64,000 bases of DNA from Larkinella sp. C7 (GCF_006149005.1 NZ_VBSL01000006.1:124001-188000); one strand, 5' to 3'; counted from the stretch's first letter, positions 54,506 to 64,000 are shown. Notes: generated by a model from the sequence alone, not told the origin. Numbers and translations: made by a program.

Positions 54506-54513
54506 CAAAGATA
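54506..54513 (-). promoter_or_regulatory. Predicted -7 promoter box of the toxin-antitoxin pair
   Basis: On the minus strand TATCTTTG is a perfect TAnnTTTG. No TTG lies at the usual -33 distance. Transcription would start only some 10 nt before the antitoxin ATG. Confidence 0.4.
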
Positions 54514-54578
54514 ACATTTTGAACGGAGTCCTTTTGCGTTCTTTGCCGCTGTCAGGGCCGCCGAAACCCTGACAGCGG

Positions 54579-55763
54579 TTATTGGCCAGCAGACCACTCA
54601 AGCACCGACGTCCCGTCCGTGATCCGCACCGGATAGCATTTCAATGCAATGTTGAAGGCTTCCTGATAAACTGTACTCATGCGGCTAATAAACGCATCGA
54701 CAGCTTCGCGTTCGACGATGTTGATGGTGCAGCCGCCAAAACCGCCCCCCATCATCCGCGCGCCCAAAACCGCAGTGTCCTGCCGCGTTTGGTCAACCAG
54801 AAAATCCAGTTCCGGGCAACTGACTTCGTAGTCGTGCTGCAAACCGTCGTGGGTTTCGTACATCTTTTTTCCAAAAGCAGCCAGATCGTTTTGCAGTAAA
54901 AATTCGCAGGCTTCCCGGACGCGCTGAATCTCTTCGGTCACATACCGGCAGCGTTGGTAAACCTTGCCCGGCATTTCGTCGCGGTGGGCATCCACCAGTG
55001 CTGTCGTGGCGTCGCGCAGCAGGCGGATGTCGGGGTTGTAGTTTTGCAAAATGGCAACCCCGGTTTCGCATTCTTCCCGCCGGGTGTTGTATTCGCTGTC
55101 GCCTAAAGAATGTTTCACGCCCGAATCACACAAAATCAGGGCGTAATCGGTGGTCTGGAACGGGAAATATTCGTGGTGCAGCGATTGGCAATCCAGTTGA
55201 ATCACCGACTGGTCGCGCCCAAACATGGACGCAAACTGATCCATGATGCCGCAATTGACCCCAACAAAGTGGTTTTCGGCCTTTTGGCTCAGTTTCACCA
55301 TGTCGATGGTCGATAATCCTAAACCGTACAATTTATTCAACCCGAACGCCAGTCCGCATTCGAGCGCGGCCGACGATGATAAACCCGCCCCAGAAGGAAT
55401 GTTTCCGCCAAAAACCAGGTCGAAACCGCCCGGCTGATGCCCGGCTTTCTGCAACTGATCGACCACGCCCATCAGGTAATTCGGCCAACCCAGCGGAGAC
55501 TGCGTAAAATCGTCGAGCGAGAAGGAAAACGATTGACTGACATTTTCGGCGAAAATGCGCCCGGTTCGGTCATTTCGCCGGGAAATGGCGAAGATAATTT
55601 CTTTGTCGATACTGGCTGGTAGCACCAGGCCACCGTTGTAATCCGTGTGTTCGCCCAGCAGATTAATCCGTCCCGGACCGCGTACCAGCAACGCCGGTTG
55701 CCGGTTAAATTCTTTCCGAAAAACAGCCTCGATGTGGTGAATGTAAGGATGCTGAGCAATCAT
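54579..55763 (-). CDS. galK: Galactokinase
   Basis: A 394-residue GHMP kinase that phosphorylates galactose at C1 in the Leloir pathway. Motifs: GPGRINLLGEHTDYNGG (galactokinase signature), GNIPSGAGLSSSAALECG (ATP loop), CGIMDQFASMFGR with the catalytic Asp, and MMGGGFGGCTINIVE. ATG 55763 (MIAQHPYIHHIEAVFRKEF) is used; the frame is open 28 codons further upstream. A second GHMP kinase of galactokinase type is at 33533-34651, so two related kinases probably serve different sugars. No galT or galE is adjacent. Confidence 0.95.
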   Translation of the reverse strand: MIAQHPYIHHIEAVFRKEFNRQPALLVRGPGRINLLGEHTDYNGGLVLPASIDKEIIFAISRRNDRTGRIFAENVSQSFSFSLDDFTQSPLGWPNYLMGVVDQLQKAGHQPGGFDLVFGGNIPSGAGLSSSAALECGLAFGLNKLYGLGLSTIDMVKLSQKAENHFVGVNCGIMDQFASMFGRDQSVIQLDCQSLHHEYFPFQTTDYALILCDSGVKHSLGDSEYNTRREECETGVAILQNYNPDIRLLRDATTALVDAHRDEMPGKVYQRCRYVTEEIQRVREACEFLLQNDLAAFGKKMYETHDGLQHDYEVSCPELDFLVDQTRQDTAVLGARMMGGGFGGCTINIVEREAVDAFISRMSTVYQEAFNIALKCYPVRITDGTSVLEWSAGQ

Positions 55764-55992
55764 AGTATGAGCGTTAAGGGACTTTTCTAGTGACAGAGAT
55801 TCCAATTCGGTTCCAAATTTTGCTGCCTTTTTACAGTTTACAAACAAGCCCGTGGGAAATCTGTCGATTCAGACAAAAAAACTTTGCTACGTCTTCGAAC
55901 AGCAATGGCAAAGAAAGTCCCGGCTTTTCGGTGTCCTTTCGATCAGTTGCGCGTCTAAGCAGAGTAACGATCATAACCGAAATTCTGCTTTT

Positions 55993-57534
55993 ATGCTGGC
56001 AAAAACCTTTGGAAGCGCCGTTCACGGTGTTGGTGCCACCATCATCACGATTGAAATCACGGTGGCACAGGGATTACACTTTTTCATGGTCGGTTTGCCC
56101 GACAGTGCCGTCAAAGAAAGCGAACAGCGGGTCGAATCGTCCCTGAAATATTTTGGCTACCGGATGCCCCGGCAAAAAGTCGTAGTTAATCTGGCCCCGG
56201 CCGACATCCGCAAGGAAGGCTCGTCCTACGATTTGCCGATCGGCCTCTGTGTGCTGCAGGCGTCGGAACAAATTACGCTGGTGCGCAATCTGGAAGACTA
56301 CGTCATCATGGGCGAACTGTCGCTCGATGGCAAGTTGCGGCCCATCAAAGGCGTGTTGCCGATTGCGATTGAAGCCCGTAAACGCGGTTTTAAAGGCTTC
56401 GTTTTGCCCGCCGAGAACGCGCCGGAGGCTGCTATCGTGAATAATCTGGACATCATCGGAGTCGAAACCATGATGGATGCGGTGGAATACTTTGAGGGAA
56501 AGAAAGAAATACCACCACTGGTGACCGATACGAGAGAACTCTTTACCAATACCCAAAATGCCTACGACGCCGATTTCGCCCACGTTCAGGGGCAGGAAAA
56601 CATCAAACGGGCGATGGAAATTGCGGCTGCCGGTGGTCATAATGTGATCATGATCGGTCCGCCGGGGGCCGGGAAAACCATGCTGGCGAAACGATTGCCC
56701 AGTATTTTGCCTCCTTTATCCTTACACGAAGCGCTGGAAACCACCAAGATTCACTCCGTAGCCGGGAAGCTCGGAAGCAGGGCCACGCTGATTGCCACGC
56801 GTCCGTTTCGATCACCGCACCACACCATCAGCGATGCGGCTCTGGTGGGTGGCGGCAGTTTTCCGCAGCCCGGTGAAATCTCGTTGTCGCACAACGGCGT
56901 TTTGTTTCTGGACGAATTGCCGGAGTTCAAGCGGACGGCGCTGGAAGTGATGCGTCAGCCGCTCGAAGAACGGAAAGTGAGCATTTCGCGCGCCAAATGG
57001 GCGGTGGAATTTCCGGCCAATTTTATGCTGATCGCCAGCATGAATCCGTGTCCGTGCGGCTATTACAACCATCCCGAAAAAGAGTGCGTTTGCGGACCGG
57101 GCGTCGTGCAGCGGTATTTGAATAAAATCAGCGGACCGTTGCTCGATCGCATCGATTTGCACGTGGAAGTGACGCCGGTTTCGTTCGACCAGATGACCGC
57201 CAACCGTCCGGCGGAAGGCAGTGCAACCATTCGGGAGCGGGTAATCCGGGCGCGGGAAATCCAGACGAAGCGGTTTGGTGAGCAATCCGGTATTTATTCC
57301 AATGCCATGATGCCGTCGCAGATGGTCAAGGAAATCTGTGTCATCAGCCCGGCGGGTTTGGCGTTGTTAAAAACCGCGATGGAACGGCTGGGCTTGTCGG
57401 CCCGCGCCTACGACCGGATTTTGAAAGTGTCGCGTACGATTGCGGATCTGGCGGGCACTGAACACATCGAGATCGAGCATTTGGCAGAGGCCATTCAATA
57501 CCGGAGTCTGGATCGGGAGAATTGGGCGGGGTGA
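55993..57534 (+). CDS. YifB/ComM-family Mg-chelatase-like AAA ATPase
   Basis: A 513-residue AAA+ ATPase. ComM of naturally competent bacteria is a hexameric branch-migration helicase acting on recombination intermediates; YifB homologues are conserved also elsewhere. Features: N-terminal ChlI-like Lon-protease-fold domain (KTFGSAVHGVGATIITIEITVAQGLHFFMVGLPDSAVKES), Walker A IGPPGAGKTMLAKRL (near residue 225), Walker B VLFLDELPEFKRTALEVMRQPLE, zinc-type Cys pair CPCGYYNHPEKECVCGP. ATG 55993 (MLAKTFGSAV) is chosen because the family starts there; the frame is open 47 codons upstream without family sequence. Confidence 0.94.
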   Translation: MLAKTFGSAVHGVGATIITIEITVAQGLHFFMVGLPDSAVKESEQRVESSLKYFGYRMPRQKVVVNLAPADIRKEGSSYDLPIGLCVLQASEQITLVRNLEDYVIMGELSLDGKLRPIKGVLPIAIEARKRGFKGFVLPAENAPEAAIVNNLDIIGVETMMDAVEYFEGKKEIPPLVTDTRELFTNTQNAYDADFAHVQGQENIKRAMEIAAAGGHNVIMIGPPGAGKTMLAKRLPSILPPLSLHEALETTKIHSVAGKLGSRATLIATRPFRSPHHTISDAALVGGGSFPQPGEISLSHNGVLFLDELPEFKRTALEVMRQPLEERKVSISRAKWAVEFPANFMLIASMNPCPCGYYNHPEKECVCGPGVVQRYLNKISGPLLDRIDLHVEVTPVSFDQMTANRPAEGSATIRERVIRAREIQTKRFGEQSGIYSNAMMPSQMVKEICVISPAGLALLKTAMERLGLSARAYDRILKVSRTIADLAGTEHIEIEHLAEAIQYRSLDRENWAG

Positions 57535-57538
57535 TTGT

Positions 57539-58751
<1,213 letters not shown>

Positions 58752-58757
58752 ATTGAT

Positions 58758-59843
58758 TTACTCCTCCGTCCGGAAATACGCGACATCGGCTTTCACGGAC
58801 GTCAGCAGTTCACGCGTACGGTCGGGCCGGGCGTCGGTGATAAAAATCTGGCCGAAGGTGTGGTGTTCCATCAAGGTGATGAGCTTGTCGATCCGGCGGT
58901 CGTCTAGTTTATCGAAAATATCGTCCAGTAGCAGCATCGGTTTTACACCCTTTTCGGCCTGCAACTGTTCGAACTGTGCCAGTTTTAGGGCGATGACGAA
59001 CGTCTTCTGCTGGCCTTGCGAACCGAATTTTTTCAAGGCCACGCCATTGGCTTCAAACACGTAATCGTCTTTGTGAACGCCCTTGTTGGTGCGCTGCAAC
59101 TGGATATCCCGCTGGCGGTTTCGGCGGAAATCTTTCGGAAATTCCTCGTTTCCCACTTCTGATTCGTAAATGATATCGACGGCTTCGCGGGCTTCGCTCA
59201 GGTAGGCGTAATGTTTTTGAACGATGGGCAGAAAGTCGCCGATGAACTGTTTCCGGCGCTGGTAAATCCGTCCGGCCAGTTGCAAAAGCGGTTCATTGTA
59301 GGTTTCCAGCAACTCTTCATCCAGGTAATTTCGTTCGGCAAAAAGCTTTAAGGTTCCGTTTCGCTGTTTCAGAATCTGCTGGTAGAACAGGTAATCGCGC
59401 AGGTAGTCGGCATCCAATTGCGACAGAACACCGTCGAAAAAGTGCCGTCGTTCTTCGCTGTGTTCGCGCACCAGATCGGTGTCGTTGGGCGCCAGCATCA
59501 CCACCGGAAACCGTCCGATGTGTTCACTGATGCGCTCATACGGTTTTTTGTCCGACAACAACACCTTCCGCTGTCCGCGTTGCAGGCTGCAGGTGATCTG
59601 CGTCGGTTTATCGTCGTGGCGGAAAATACCGTCGATGATGAAAAAATCGCTCTGGTGGTGAATGCTCAACGCATCCTGGTTGTGAAACGCACTCTTGCTC
59701 AGCGACAAAAAATAAACAGCGTCGAGCAGGTTGGTTTTCCCGCTTCCATTCGGTCCAACGATGCAATTAATCTGTTCGCTAAATGTAAAACTCCCTTCCT
59801 CGTAGTTTTTGAAGTTGGTCAGGTTGAGTTTTTCCAAATACAT
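58758..59843 (-). CDS. recF: DNA replication/repair protein RecF
   Basis: A 361-residue SMC-like ATPase that loads RecA onto gapped DNA with RecO and RecR. Walker A IVGPNGSGKTNLLDAVYFL (near residue 30), Walker B MLLLDDIFDKLDDRR (near 310), and the signature region GSQGQQKTFVIALKLAQF. The start MYLEKLNLTNFKNYEEG is the family one. It is not in a dnaA-dnaN-recF-gyrB order here. A -7 box lies upstream, and pdhA is divergent. Confidence 0.95.
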   Translation of the reverse strand: MYLEKLNLTNFKNYEEGSFTFSEQINCIVGPNGSGKTNLLDAVYFLSLSKSAFHNQDALSIHHQSDFFIIDGIFRHDDKPTQITCSLQRGQRKVLLSDKKPYERISEHIGRFPVVMLAPNDTDLVREHSEERRHFFDGVLSQLDADYLRDYLFYQQILKQRNGTLKLFAERNYLDEELLETYNEPLLQLAGRIYQRRKQFIGDFLPIVQKHYAYLSEAREAVDIIYESEVGNEEFPKDFRRNRQRDIQLQRTNKGVHKDDYVFEANGVALKKFGSQGQQKTFVIALKLAQFEQLQAEKGVKPMLLLDDIFDKLDDRRIDKLITLMEHHTFGQIFITDARPDRTRELLTSVKADVAYFRTEE

Positions 59844-59913
59844 CGGTATGGTTGTTAGCAGGAATTGCGTATTTTCGCGGCATCGTGGTGGTAACAGCCG
59901 CGTGTTTAAGCAA

Positions 59914-59921
59914 CAAAGATA
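59914..59921 (-). promoter_or_regulatory. Predicted -7 box of recF
   Basis: TATCTTTG on the minus strand is a perfect TAnnTTTG, about 70 nt before the recF start; no TTG at -33 is seen. Confidence 0.4.
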
Positions 59922-60012
59922 CAGGTCGTTTGTTACGTTAGGACCGGTTACCTGTATCGCACAACGATTTCCGTTTTATTCGGTTATCCTTTTTTTACGC
60001 CCAACGAACTCT

Positions 60013-61071
60013 ATGGCAAGTGTAAAGGAAAAATCTAAGCCAGGCGACGCTTCGCCGGGCGACGCATCGCCAGCCGCTGCTAAAACCAAGCATCCGAAAG
60101 AACGCTACCTGTACTGGTATGAGTCGATGATGCTGCAACGTAAATTTGAAGAAAAAGCCGGTCAGCTCTACGGACAGCAGAAAATCCGGGGTTTCTGTCA
60201 CCTTTACATTGGGCAGGAAGCCTGCTCTTCGGGGTCGTATTCAGCCCTGACCAAAGATGATAAATGGATTACGGCCTACCGCGACCACGGCATTCCGCTG
60301 GCGTTGGGTTCTGACCCGAAAGCCATCATGGCCGAATTATTTGGCAAACAAACCGGTTCGTCGAAAGGGAAAGGCGGTTCGATGCACATTTTCGATAAGT
60401 CGGTGAATTTCATGGGCGGCCACGGCATTGTGGGCGGCCAGATTCCGATGGGAGCCGGGATCGCTTTTGCCGAGAAATACAACAAAACCACCAACCTGTG
60501 CATGTGTTTCATGGGCGACGGCGCCGTTCGGCAAGGTTCGTTCCACGAAACGCTGAACATGGCCATGACGTGGAAACTGCCGGTTATTTTTGTGGTAGAA
60601 AACAACGGTTACGCGATGGGAACATCGGTGGCCCGTACGTCGAACGTAACGGATCTCTATACGCTGGGTGAAGCCTACGACATGCCGTCGGAACCCGTCG
60701 ATGCGATGGATGTGGAAGCCGTTCACGAAGCCGTGAGCCGGGCTGCCGAGCGTGCCCGCAAAGGCGACGGTCCGACGTTCCTGGAATTCCGGACGTACCG
60801 GTATCGGGGGCACTCGATGTCTGATCCGCAGAAATACCGTACGAAAGACGAACTGGAGCAATACAAGCAACGGGACCCGATCGAGAACGTCCGGGCGACG
60901 ATTCTGAGAGAGAAACTGGCGACCGAAGAGGATCTGGCAGCCATCGATCAGAAAATCAAAGGCATCGTGGACGAGTCGGTGAAATTTGCCGAAGAATCGC
61001 CCTATCCGGGACCGGAAGAGGCTTTCCGCGACGTCTACATGCAGAAAGATTATCCGTTTATCATGGAATAA
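60013..61071 (+). CDS. pdhA: Pyruvate dehydrogenase E1 component subunit alpha
   Basis: A 352-residue thiamine-diphosphate enzyme subunit. ThDP-binding motif MGDGAVRQGSFHETLNMAMTWKLPVIFVVENNGYAMGTS (GDG...NN) near residues 160-200; the E1-alpha pieces YRDHGIPLALG, GGSMHIFDKSVNFMGGHGIVGGQIPMGAG and the phosphorylation-loop-like TYRYRGHSMSDPQKYRTKDE are present. The N-terminus carries a direct repeat of GDASP (GDASPGDASPAAA). ATG 60013 (MASVKEKSKPGD) is used; the frame is open 68 codons further upstream, antisense to the recF start. The E1-beta and E2 genes are elsewhere. Confidence 0.96.
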   Translation: MASVKEKSKPGDASPGDASPAAAKTKHPKERYLYWYESMMLQRKFEEKAGQLYGQQKIRGFCHLYIGQEACSSGSYSALTKDDKWITAYRDHGIPLALGSDPKAIMAELFGKQTGSSKGKGGSMHIFDKSVNFMGGHGIVGGQIPMGAGIAFAEKYNKTTNLCMCFMGDGAVRQGSFHETLNMAMTWKLPVIFVVENNGYAMGTSVARTSNVTDLYTLGEAYDMPSEPVDAMDVEAVHEAVSRAAERARKGDGPTFLEFRTYRYRGHSMSDPQKYRTKDELEQYKQRDPIENVRATILREKLATEEDLAAIDQKIKGIVDESVKFAEESPYPGPEEAFRDVYMQKDYPFIME

Positions 61072-61090
61072 TCAGAAGAAGCGTACCCGT

Positions 61091-61157
61091 AGAAAGGGAA
61101 GAAGGGAGGAAAGAAACGGTTGTCGGCTGGTCTCTTTCTCGCCATCTTCCCTTTTTC
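61091..61157. repeat. Purine/pyrimidine inverted repeat after pdhA
   Basis: The left arm 61091-61116 and right arm 61131-61157 pair imperfectly (GGGAAGAAGGGAGGAAAGAAA against its complement). Lies 20 nt after the pdhA stop. Confidence 0.6.
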
Positions 61158-61225
61158 ATGTCGATTGTTCGGCCTTTGGGAGCAAAACTTTGCCTTTCTT
61201 CTTTCTATTATCCAGAGATTTACTA

Positions 61226-61233
61226 AATTTGCA
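61226..61233 (+). promoter_or_regulatory. Predicted -7 promoter box of the TPR membrane gene
   Basis: TAAATTTG, a perfect TAnnTTTG, 24 nt before the ATG at 61258. The -33 region is TTTC-rich rather than TTTG. Confidence 0.5.
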
Positions 61234-61257
61234 GTCCGAAATTTTGGATAATTATAA

Positions 61258-61959
61258 ATGAGTAAGACACAAACAAACTCCAAAATGGAGTTTCTGGAAG
61301 ATCCCGCTGCTCTGGCGGGTTCGTTAGGGAAGGCGGAGTTGTTTTTTGAAAAAAACCAGAAGCTGATTCTGGGTCTGCTGGGCGGTATTGTCCTGGTGGT
61401 GGCCGGTTTTATCGGTTATCGCTACTGGGTGAGCAGCCAGGACCAGGAAGCCCAAACGGCCGTGTTCCCGTCGGTTTACGAATGGGAGGCCGATTCCCTG
61501 AAAAAATCATTGAATGGTAACGGCGCTAACGAAGGTCTGGTCGCCATTTCCGAAGAATATAGTGCTACCCCTACCGGTAACGTCGCCAGTTTCCGCGCTG
61601 GAGTCGCTTTCCTGAAATTAGGCCAGTACGATCAGGCCATTGAAAAACTGAAAAGTTTTAAATCGTCGGATTTGCTGGTGCAAGCCCGTGCCTACGCCCT
61701 GATTGGTGACGCCAACATGGAAAAGAAAGCCTACGGCGATGCCATCGAGTATTATAAAAAAGCGGCTGATTATAAGCCCAATCCCTATTTTACACCTGCT
61801 TACCTGATGAAGCTGGCACTGGCCTACGAGCAAAACAAGCAAAGCCAGGATGCGATTGATACGTATAGTTCGATTATCGACAAATACCCTACCTCTTCGG
61901 AAGCGGCAAACGCCAAGAAGTATAAATCGGTGTTGGAAAGCACGGTCGGTGAGTCGTAA
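61258..61959 (+). CDS. Membrane-anchored tetratricopeptide repeat protein (YfgM-like)
   Basis: A 233-residue protein with one N-terminal transmembrane helix near residues 35-57 (LILGLLGGIVLVVAGFIGYRYWV) and a periplasmic TPR domain (ALIGDANMEKKAYGDAIEYYKKAADYKPNPYFTPAYLMKLALAYEQNKQSQDAIDTYSSIIDKYPTSSEAANAKKY). This is the layout of YfgM, a partner of the SecYEG-PpiD chaperone network, but the layout is shared by other Bacteroidota TPR proteins, so function is not certain. A terminator follows it. Confidence 0.8.
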   Translation: MSKTQTNSKMEFLEDPAALAGSLGKAELFFEKNQKLILGLLGGIVLVVAGFIGYRYWVSSQDQEAQTAVFPSVYEWEADSLKKSLNGNGANEGLVAISEEYSATPTGNVASFRAGVAFLKLGQYDQAIEKLKSFKSSDLLVQARAYALIGDANMEKKAYGDAIEYYKKAADYKPNPYFTPAYLMKLALAYEQNKQSQDAIDTYSSIIDKYPTSSEAANAKKYKSVLESTVGES

Positions 61960-61982
61960 GCAGCGTTAATTCAACCATTGCG

Positions 61983-62018
61983 AAAGGACAAAGCCGACCG
62001 GGTTTTGTCCTTTTTTTT
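61983..62018 (+). terminator. Intrinsic terminator after the TPR membrane gene
   Basis: A stem of AAGGACAAA words (61983-61994 with about 61999-62012) followed by a long T run (TTTTTTTT). Confidence 0.85.
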
Positions 62019-62019
62019 G

Positions 62020-62155
62020 ACCAGGATTTAGCTGATTAGAATGATTAACTATGATTCTTTTTAATCAATCGTCTTACTAATCCGGGCAACGACAATCGTA
62101 TCCCATCCACTTACTGAAATCATAGTTAATCCTTTTAATCAGTTAAATCCTGGTT
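62020..62155. repeat. Long inverted repeat upstream of ribH
   Basis: Arms 62020-62056 and 62118-62155 are imperfect inverted copies (about 37 nt, a few mismatches). The right arm ends 4 bp before the ATG of the lumazine synthase gene, so the start would be close to a long hairpin. Confidence 0.7.
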
Positions 62156-62159
62156 CAGA

Positions 62160-62657
62160 ATGGCATCCGAATTAAAGAACTTAAGTGTTTTTTCAACCGA
62201 TCACCTGCCCGACATCAGCCATCGCCAGTTTGCCATCGTGGTGGCGGAGTGGAATGCTGAAGTAACCGAAGCCCTGTTTTCGGGCGCTTACCAGACTTTG
62301 CTCAACTACGGCGCGAAAGCCGAAAACATCGTCCGGGGTAACGTTCCGGGGAGTTTCGAGCTGAGTTTGGGTGCGCAATGGTTTGCCCAACGCACGGAAA
62401 TCGATGCGGTTATTGCCTTAGGCTGTGTGATTCAGGGCGAAACGAAGCACAACGATTACATCAACCACGCCGTGGCGCAGGGGTTGACGAACGTTGGGCT
62501 GCAAACCGGAAAACCGGTCATCTTCGGTGTGCTGACGCCAAACAACCAGCAGCAGGCCCTCGACCGCGCAGGCGGTGTTCACGGCAACAAAGGCGACGAA
62601 GCCGCCATGACCGCCATCAAAATGTTAGGATTACAGCAACAAGTGTATAGTTTATAA
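62160..62657 (+). CDS. ribH: 6,7-Dimethyl-8-ribityllumazine synthase
   Basis: Condenses 5-amino-6-ribitylamino-uracil with dihydroxybutanone phosphate to give lumazine, the penultimate step of riboflavin synthesis, in an icosahedral or pentameric complex. The 165-residue product has GNVPGSFELSLGAQWFAQ, DAVIALGCVIQGETKHNDYINHAVAQGL and FGVLTPNNQQQALDRAGG, matching the family. It stands apart from other rib genes; no FMN riboswitch was seen, the upstream space being filled by an inverted repeat. Confidence 0.96.
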   Translation: MASELKNLSVFSTDHLPDISHRQFAIVVAEWNAEVTEALFSGAYQTLLNYGAKAENIVRGNVPGSFELSLGAQWFAQRTEIDAVIALGCVIQGETKHNDYINHAVAQGLTNVGLQTGKPVIFGVLTPNNQQQALDRAGGVHGNKGDEAAMTAIKMLGLQQQVYSL

Positions 62658-62670
62658 TCATCTAATTCTG

Positions 62671-62763
62671 AATGAGTGAATGATAGAGTGAGTGAATAGC
62701 TCTGCCAATACCTGCTTCTCGCGAAGCTATTCACTCATTCTATCATTCGCTCATTCACTCATT
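62671..62763. repeat. GAGTGAAT-word inverted repeat before the aspartate kinase gene
   Basis: The left arm 62671-62702 and right arm 62725-62763 are inverted copies of AATGAGTGA words, with one repeated 8-nt unit more on the right. Its words are those of the element at 8246-8325. It ends 6 bp before the aspartate kinase ATG. Confidence 0.7.
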
Positions 62764-62769
62764 AAACCC

Positions 62770-64000
62770 ATGCAAGTCTGGAAATTTGGCGGAACGTCCG
62801 TTGGCAAGCCCGAACGGATGCACTCGATTCGCAACCTGATTACCTCCGATGATCAGCAAAAAATCATCGTCCTGTCGGCCTTGTCCGGCACCACCAACGC
62901 CCTGTTGTCCATTGGCGAATCCCTGAAATCGGATCAGCCGGGCGAAGCGGCCGAGAAAATCGAGCACCTGAAGGCGCATTACGATTCGTTCGTTCGCGAC
63001 TTGTACAAGACCAGCGAGGGATTGACGAAGGGACAGAAAATCATCGAAAACGAATTTTCGTTCATTCGGTCGCTGACGCGCATCAAGCCGTTTACGCTGA
63101 AACAGGAAAAAGAACTGGTGGCCGAAGGCGAGTTGCTGAGCACGCAAATCTTTCAGGCGTATCTGGAAGAACTGGAACACGACTCCATTCTGCTGCCCGC
63201 GCTGGAGTTTATGCGAATCGACGCCGACGGCGAACCGGAACTGGACTATACGGAACGCAAACTGCGGGAATTACTGCGGGCGCACGGTGATAAAAAACTC
63301 ATTGTGACGCAGGGGTTCATCTGCCGCAATCCGCGCGGTGAAGTCGATAACCTGAAACGGGGCGGTTCGGACTACACGGCTTCGCTGATTGGCGGGGCCA
63401 TCCGCGCCGACGAAATCCAGATCTGGACCGACATTGACGGCATGCACAACAACGACCCCCGAATTGTCAAGAAAACCTTCCCGATCCGGGCATTGACGTT
63501 TGAAGAAGCCGCTGAATTGGCCTATTTTGGGGCAAAAATCCTGCACCCGTCCACCATTACGCCGGCCAAGATGTTTGGCGTTCCGGTTCGGTTGAAAAAC
63601 ACGATGGACCCGACGGCGGAAGGAACGCTGATTGCCAACAAAACGTCCGATCAGGTGTTCAAGGCTATTGCGGCCAAAGACAGCATTACGGCTCTGTACA
63701 TTCATTCGTTGCGGATGCTGAATGCCTACGGTTTTCTGCGCCGGATTTTTGAAGTGTTTGAAAAATACAAAACGCCGGTCGATCTGATTGCCACTTCGGA
63801 AGTATCGGTTTCGGTAACGATTGACAAAACCGACAACCTGACGGAGCTGATGGCCGAGTTGCGGACGTTCTGCGAACTGGAAGAACCGGATTACGACCAG
63901 GCGATTATCTGTATTGTCGGTAATTTCAGCGCCGATCAGGCCGGTATTGCCTTACAGGTTCTGAAAGCGATGGAAGGCATTCCGATCCGGATGATTTCGT
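62770..64000 (+). CDS. lysC: Aspartate kinase (3' end cut by window)
   Basis: Phosphorylates aspartate, the first step to lysine, threonine and methionine. The 410 visible codons begin MQVWKFGGTSVGKPERMHSI, the amino-acid-kinase phosphate-binding start. Then come VAEGELLSTQIF, GFICRNPRGEVDNLKRGGSDYTASLIGG and DGMHNNDPRIVKKTFPIRALTFEEAAELAYFGAKILHPSTITP. The ACT regulatory part begins around residue 300. The frame continues past base 64000. Either a single-function LysC or the kinase half of a kinase/homoserine dehydrogenase cannot be told here. Confidence 0.93.
   Translation, partial: MQVWKFGGTSVGKPERMHSIRNLITSDDQQKIIVLSALSGTTNALLSIGESLKSDQPGEAAEKIEHLKAHYDSFVRDLYKTSEGLTKGQKIIENEFSFIRSLTRIKPFTLKQEKELVAEGELLSTQIFQAYLEELEHDSILLPALEFMRIDADGEPELDYTERKLRELLRAHGDKKLIVTQGFICRNPRGEVDNLKRGGSDYTASLIGGAIRADEIQIWTDIDGMHNNDPRIVKKTFPIRALTFEEAAELAYFGAKILHPSTITPAKMFGVPVRLKNTMDPTAEGTLIANKTSDQVFKAIAAKDSITALYIHSLRMLNAYGFLRRIFEVFEKYKTPVDLIATSEVSVSVTIDKTDNLTELMAELRTFCELEEPDYDQAIICIVGNFSADQAGIALQVLKAMEGIPIRMIS

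Noticed and set aside
55852-55992. N-terminal extension of the YifB/ComM protein
   Set aside because: The upstream 47 residues show no family similarity, while MLAKTFGSAVHG at 55993 is the usual N-terminus.

Overview
The window looks like chromosome of a Bacteroidota member of the order Cytophagales, most likely family Spirosomataceae (Spirosoma/Larkinella type). Grounds: a SusC/SusD pair, DUF5723, DUF4097, DUF5522, DUF6152 and DUF6644 proteins, an atpD-atpC pair apart from the other ATP synthase genes, several upstream sequences matching the Bacteroidota promoter TTTG-N19-TAnnTTTG, and about 50-55 % GC. The genus is inference. No rRNA, convincing tRNA, CRISPR array, prophage or insertion sequence was seen.

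Layout. 1-9.9 kb: 3' part of recQ, a DUF5723 outer-membrane protein, tpiA, a two-motif aspartyl protease with PDZ domain, rpmB, a DUF5522 protein, ornithine aminotransferase, and an ECF sigma / anti-sigma / DUF4097 operon. 9.9-23.6 kb: cupin, M14 carboxypeptidase, amino-acid permease, DinB-like protein, flavin reductase, a fungal-type cytosine deaminase, rnr, a probably inactive 3'-5' exonuclease homologue, lipB, yraN, S41 protease, atpC-atpD. 23.7-32.9 kb: a structured non-coding stretch ending in a terminator, a large membrane TPR protein, an ABC ATPase without an adjacent permease, and a four-gene Tat-exported molybdenum hydroxylase operon. 32.9-33.5 kb is an AT-rich gene-free gap.

33.5-44.9 kb is a carbohydrate locus. 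A GH109-type protein, SusC, SusD, a DUF3472 protein and a galactokinase-like GHMP kinase lie on the minus strand. A LacI regulator is divergent, with two identical palindromic operators 22 bp apart in the shared upstream region, and xylulokinase follows. 45-54.5 kb: a carboxypeptidase-regulatory/LACTB-like fusion, a broken sensor-kinase gene, M23, S9 and M28 peptidases, a Tat-exported Gfo/Idh/MocA protein and a PIN toxin-antitoxin pair. 54.6-64 kb: galK, a YifB/ComM-type protein, an AAA/DUF4143 ATPase preceded by three 32-bp palindromic repeats, recF, pdhA, a TPR membrane protein, lumazine synthase and the start of an aspartate kinase.

The most unusual features are non-coding. (1) At least nine intergenic sites carry long imperfect hairpins with a purine-rich 5' arm and pyrimidine-rich 3' arm, built from different short motifs. 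Two of them give three unrelated proteins the same last codon and stop. (2) The 32-bp repeats abut the DUF4143 ATPase start. (3) There is a terminator-ended structured RNA candidate before the TPR gene. (4) An apparently orphan promoter lies in the AT-rich gap.
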